Assembly (NCBI RefSeq): GCF_028389875.1
Contig: NC_084665.1
Span: 97,879,435-97,943,434 of the forward strand
Direction of reading: 5' to 3'
Origin: Rhea pennata
Lineage: Eukaryota > Chordata > Aves > Rheiformes > Rheidae
DNA: 64,000 nucleotides
Below, piece by piece: positions 60,001-64,000 of the stretch. A program made the translations under genes and the position numbers. Below the pieces are notes generated by a model. The model was not told the DNA's origin. It made no database searches and was given only the letters and a program-made list of their open reading frames with translations. The number at the start of each line of letters is the position of its first letter. Position 1 is the first letter of the stretch.

Positions 60001-63000
60001 TGTCATGTTCTACAAGCTCTTGCAAGACTCATGCATGTGACTTATTTTTCCTTTCTTCAGTGCCAGAAGACGGTACACTAAGTGCTGTGAAAACTAGAAG
60101 TTGAGGGGAGTGACTCAAAGCATTTAATACTTGTAATCTAAACAATACTAATTGCTTTATTCTTTGTACAAACAAATTCATGTTTAAAAAACTTGCATGC
60201 TTACATGAAAGGATGTGAAGCATTCTCAAAAGTATGTTTACAGAAGCTGTACTTTCTTGTGATTAACTTCGTGCTGATAAGTGAGGATCAATTTAGTCTT
60301 CTAGGCTATAATGCTAAAATTCAGACTCTGTGGTGCACTTGCTTGCTGAATACTGTTAAGTATTCCTCTCCTGCATCAATATTTGTAGATTCTGGGAAAG
60401 GGAGGAAGATGCAACTAGGAAAGGTGTGTATATTTTAAATTCCTTTCTGAAGGAGAACAAAGTTTTAATAGAATGTAGTTGAAGCCTGCTGCAGCTTTTT
60501 CACATGATGTGTTCTTGCCATTAATATGGACAAATTTAGATACCACTTTTCAAGTATATTCAGCTATTGAATGCATCAAGAAACAAGTTCAAACAATTAT
60601 TCAATTTTCAATATAATCTGGGAAGAGTAGTTGCTGATTTCTTTAAATTTTGTGGTATTAAAGTATTTTTGTTGTATAATGAATTATACAAAACTACAAC
60701 ACATTTCCTACAAAACAATTTTAAATGTAATGTGAACAAGTGATCCTCAGGGGGCTCTGCAAATTTATGACCTTGATTTATACTGACAGCTTTCCATGTC
60801 TATAAATGGAGTATAACAGTAAAATGATGAATTAAGTCTGTAGTGATTTTTGATGCAAACTACATCTGTGAAACAGCTTCTATTCTTTCATTAATGTGTT
60901 TTGCATTGAAACAGCTTTACATTGCCTTAGGTATTAATACAGATTTGTGTCAGCTCCAGATTGCTATTTGAATTCAAGGCAGAGTCATATTACTTTGTGC
61001 AATGGTAGGCAGATTAATTTTTGAGTGATCTTCTACATCTCACTTAGCATGTCATGGAAGGATGACTATAATTATCTTTAATTTTTCCCAAAACATTTAA
61101 TAAGTGTTTGATTTCTTATGAAACTACTATAGCTTCATAAATAGTTGTCTTTCAGGATAGAGAGAAACATTAGAAAGTTGAGTTTTTCTACAGACAAACT
61201 CAATGACCTTTTCATGCCTAATCTTTGTCCAGAGTATAACTTTTTTAGGTTGACTTACTAAAAGGAAAAAAGCCTTAAAGTTTCTTGTAATCTAACCTTA
61301 AAGCTCTAGTTTACTACCAATTTTTTTCATGAATAGGCCTCAAACATTTAAAAGCTACAAGTTAGTAGCATTCAAGGTCACTATCGCTTGCTTAATGTTA
61401 TTTCTTAAGTAACTGCATTTTTGTGTTTAAGTGTTTTTAGTATTTTGGTTATTTCCTGCCTCATGGAGAGGCAAGTGTTGTGTGTATTAACAGTCTGATT
61501 TCTACTACACTTTCAGAGCTCTGCAGGGATCAAACTGCTGGCTCAGAGTTTTGTACTTTGAGATTTTAGAGATTAGTTGGAAGATATATTACCCTTTTTA
61601 GTAGCTAAGCCAGGAAAAGAGATGGAATTATGAGAAGATGGCTATCGTCATGCTCACTTGCTAGTTTTAGTACTATAACTGAGTCGACAACTTTTACAGG
61701 TAGGTGAGCAATGTTTTAAGTGCAAAGCCTGCACTACAGCAGACTGCAGCTATGTACAGCTGTATGTGCAGCAGAGGCTACTGTCTTCAAATGCTGTAGT
61801 TTTGGTTTCTGCATCTTAAACCTCAACTGTATTTTTTGTTCACTTACTAGTCTCTTAAAATGTTTCTCTGACTCTATAAGGTGGAGTTAAAGATCTTTTT
61901 AAAGATAAATGAAGTGATGAGCTGCAGAAATGGGTAAACAGGTATTCAATGCAGTATTCATGTTCTATAGAGTAGATAACACAGGAAATGCGGAACTGAA
62001 CTGACATGTTTGGTAAAGTCAATCCATTCTGTGCTTTGGGTTTTCCACCACTTTTTTTAAAAGTTGTTCTTGTAGCAGCTGAAGATTGAATTCAAAAACT
62101 TGTCAAGAAAGAACTGAAGTTCTACCAATTAATATAATGAATAGTTGCTATATTCCAGTTGTATGGAATTAAGTTTTACAGAAACAATCAGTGAGATGGT
62201 CTGCCGTCTTTAGATACCTTTCAGATGCTTTTCTTTTGACAGTTTGGGGAGGTTGTATGAACAACTGCAACTTATTGCTATGTATAATATTCTGGAAATA
62301 AGTTTCTTACATTCCCCATTCTATCTTTAGAATGATAGTATGTGAAAATGGCCAGAAGTGGAGATAGCTTTCAGTCTGCTTTTCTGTAGCAGGTGCTTAT
62401 TTGAAGTGTCAAAACACTTCTCAAAACTCTGCAGTCATGGTGTGTAGAAAAGGTACAATATCAAGGAAAAAGCTGCAGTCCTGGCTTTTTACAGACAGTG
62501 CTACCGAGCCGATGTTGGTGCATGTATTATAAAAGTACACTGGACTTCAGCTAGTATAACTGGATACTCATCTGCTCTAAACTGACACCAAAAAGGGGCT
62601 CTGTTTCTGTATGAAATATTGCTCAGTATAGTCATTTAAACTGTATCAGTTGCTCTAGTGGATGGTATGGGAGGGGAAACATAATGTGACTTCCTTAATA
62701 CATAAAGCTTTTTATGCAGTGATTCTAGAAAACATCTTCTAGAGCAGAATATCCTTGCAATAGACTTTTCTGAAAACTTCATATTTAAACAGAAATGAAC
62801 TTGTTCTGACTTGTTTTTTAAATTACTTTGTAAGGTTTTGGTTGTATCTATTCAATTAAAAAAAGCCTAACCTTAAATTTAAAGAGGTGGAATTCTAACA
62901 TTTGGTTGTACCTTCAGTAGAAGTCTTGAAACAACTTGTAAGAGAACAAGAATTTTTTTGCAATTGTGTTGAGTACTGTACTTTTATACAGTAATTTAGT

Positions 63001-64000
63001 AAGACTCCCTGTTTTCCTTGGCTGTTTTATGTAACTTCACTAGAGGGCAGTGCTATGCAACAAATGAATGTGCAGAAGTTTGACAAATGTTTTGCACAAG
63101 ATATGTATGCTTTAAAACATATTTGGCAGTAGCATCTAAAAGCCACATCTGTTTAATACATGGGCCTGTAAATAAGTGACAGGGAATCTTTCTGCTACAC
63201 AGGAAGTACTTTTTGAAGTCATAAGTTTAATTTTCAGTGTCTTAAAGCTGGTAAAGTACCCCATTATGGCACTGATTGTGCTAAGATCAGAAACAATTTT
63301 AAAATCTATTTTGTCTGCAACAAGAATTTGTCCTGTTTGTGCCACTATTATTCATTAGGCAATATTAATTGAACATAGCTAATTACATTTCATATTCTAA
63401 GTCTTCAAACTAAACTGATACCTTGATGGCTGGAGGCTTTTTGTAGTAGGTGTTCAAAAACTGGCTCATTAACTATAGGTGTTTTTTTAAAGGTGTCTGC
63501 TGTATTACTCATTTCACTTAACTTTTTTGTGTGCTTATGGCTGATCTGTCTGCTTGTTAGATGCTCCCACCTCAATGTACCCTTTTCCTATGGAATATTG
63601 TGCTAGCTTGCACTGTCTTAAAGAGCAGTGGACTAGTGGTTATGATTCTCAATAGAAACTTTGTAATTTTAATACTCAAGTTTGTAATACTTGCTGCTGC
63701 TTCCGTAAAATGCAACTCTACAGTTTCTCATCTCTACTTCATTGATGTCTCTTGTCAGTCTTGTGCTTATGACAGTGACTTAACATGTGGTGTATCTAAT
63801 AAGGTTATTGCTGATTTCTTATAGCCCACTGATAAAGCAACTCTATGGTGTGTTGTAGATGCTGAGTCTGCAAGAGATGCTTTGAATGTTCCTTTCAAGT
63901 CTTTATTGTCATATTCCATAGTTAAAATTAGCTAGATCTACTGATAGAGCATGGGAAGAAACATGTGACTAAAGATTACACAAATCAGAAGTAATGCTAA
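57016..64000 (+). other. LMBRD1: LMBRD1 intron 7, incomplete
   Basis: At least 7 kb of intron. I searched by eye for the next exon, which should begin Ala-Tyr-Gly-Met-Ser, and did not find it. Frames such as 60193-60438 and 63561-63824 start with ATG but lack flanking splice signals and resemble nothing known. No transposon is recognised. Confidence 0.75.

Noticed and set aside
63561..63824. 87-codon hydrophobic frame near the right edge
   Set aside because: It does not match the expected LMBRD1 exon 8 and lacks acceptor and donor signals; T-rich introns often yield hydrophobic frames.
1..64000. Endogenous retrovirus, LTR, tRNA, rRNA, CRISPR or bacterial-type operon
   Set aside because: I looked for paired LTRs, primer-binding sites, gag/pol motifs, cloverleaf genes and spaced repeats and saw none. 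The only reverse transcriptase is CR1-type.

Overview
This is vertebrate nuclear DNA, most likely from a bird. The evidence is two spliced genes with GT-AG introns, CpG-island promoters, several CR1 retrotransposon copies (one still reads as a decayed reverse transcriptase with an FADD core), a MIR-like SINE and old reptile-type CR1 remnants. I did not identify the species; a crocodilian or turtle is possible but less likely.

Two protein-coding genes lie head to head, and both run off the window. On the minus strand, the left end carries the start of COL19A1 (collagen XIX alpha 1 chain): a signal-peptide exon (7769-7640) and the next exon (121-47), which aligns residue for residue with the start of the mature human protein. 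A CpG island at about 8.69-9.01 kb, roughly 1 kb upstream, is its probable promoter. On the plus strand, LMBRD1 (lysosomal cobalamin transport protein) starts at 34230. Seven coding exons (34230-57015) splice in frame into the first 209 residues, about 39% of the family's usual 540. Intron 7 continues past the right edge. COL19A1 and LMBRD1 are also neighbours and divergent in human 6q13 (established knowledge).

Layout: 1-46 start of COL19A1 intron 3; 122-7639 intron 2; 7770-9.1 kb upstream intron and promoter island; 9.1-33 kb intergenic, AT-rich, with CR1 copies at 22.25, 25.26 and 32.97 kb, an ancient CR1/L3 remnant at 26.8 kb, a MIR-like SINE at 10.57 kb, MITE-like debris and long homopolymer runs; 33.2-34.4 kb the two-part LMBRD1 CpG island with NRF1, CRE, RFX-like and YY1-like sites; 34.3-64 kb LMBRD1 introns, with a degenerate GC-rich minisatellite in intron 1 and a CR1 in intron 3.

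The two genes share no pathway: COL19A1 is an extracellular basement-membrane-zone collagen, and LMBRD1 exports vitamin B12 from lysosomes. I found no rRNA, tRNA, CRISPR, provirus or intact mobile element, and no convincing new biological system. The points most worth following up are a CR1 copy merged into the LMBRD1 CpG island, a NAGNAG acceptor at LMBRD1 exon 5, an exon-like block at 16.67-16.76 kb on the minus strand, promoter-plus-donor modules inside COL19A1 intron 2, and a flip in strand composition that tracks the direction of transcription.
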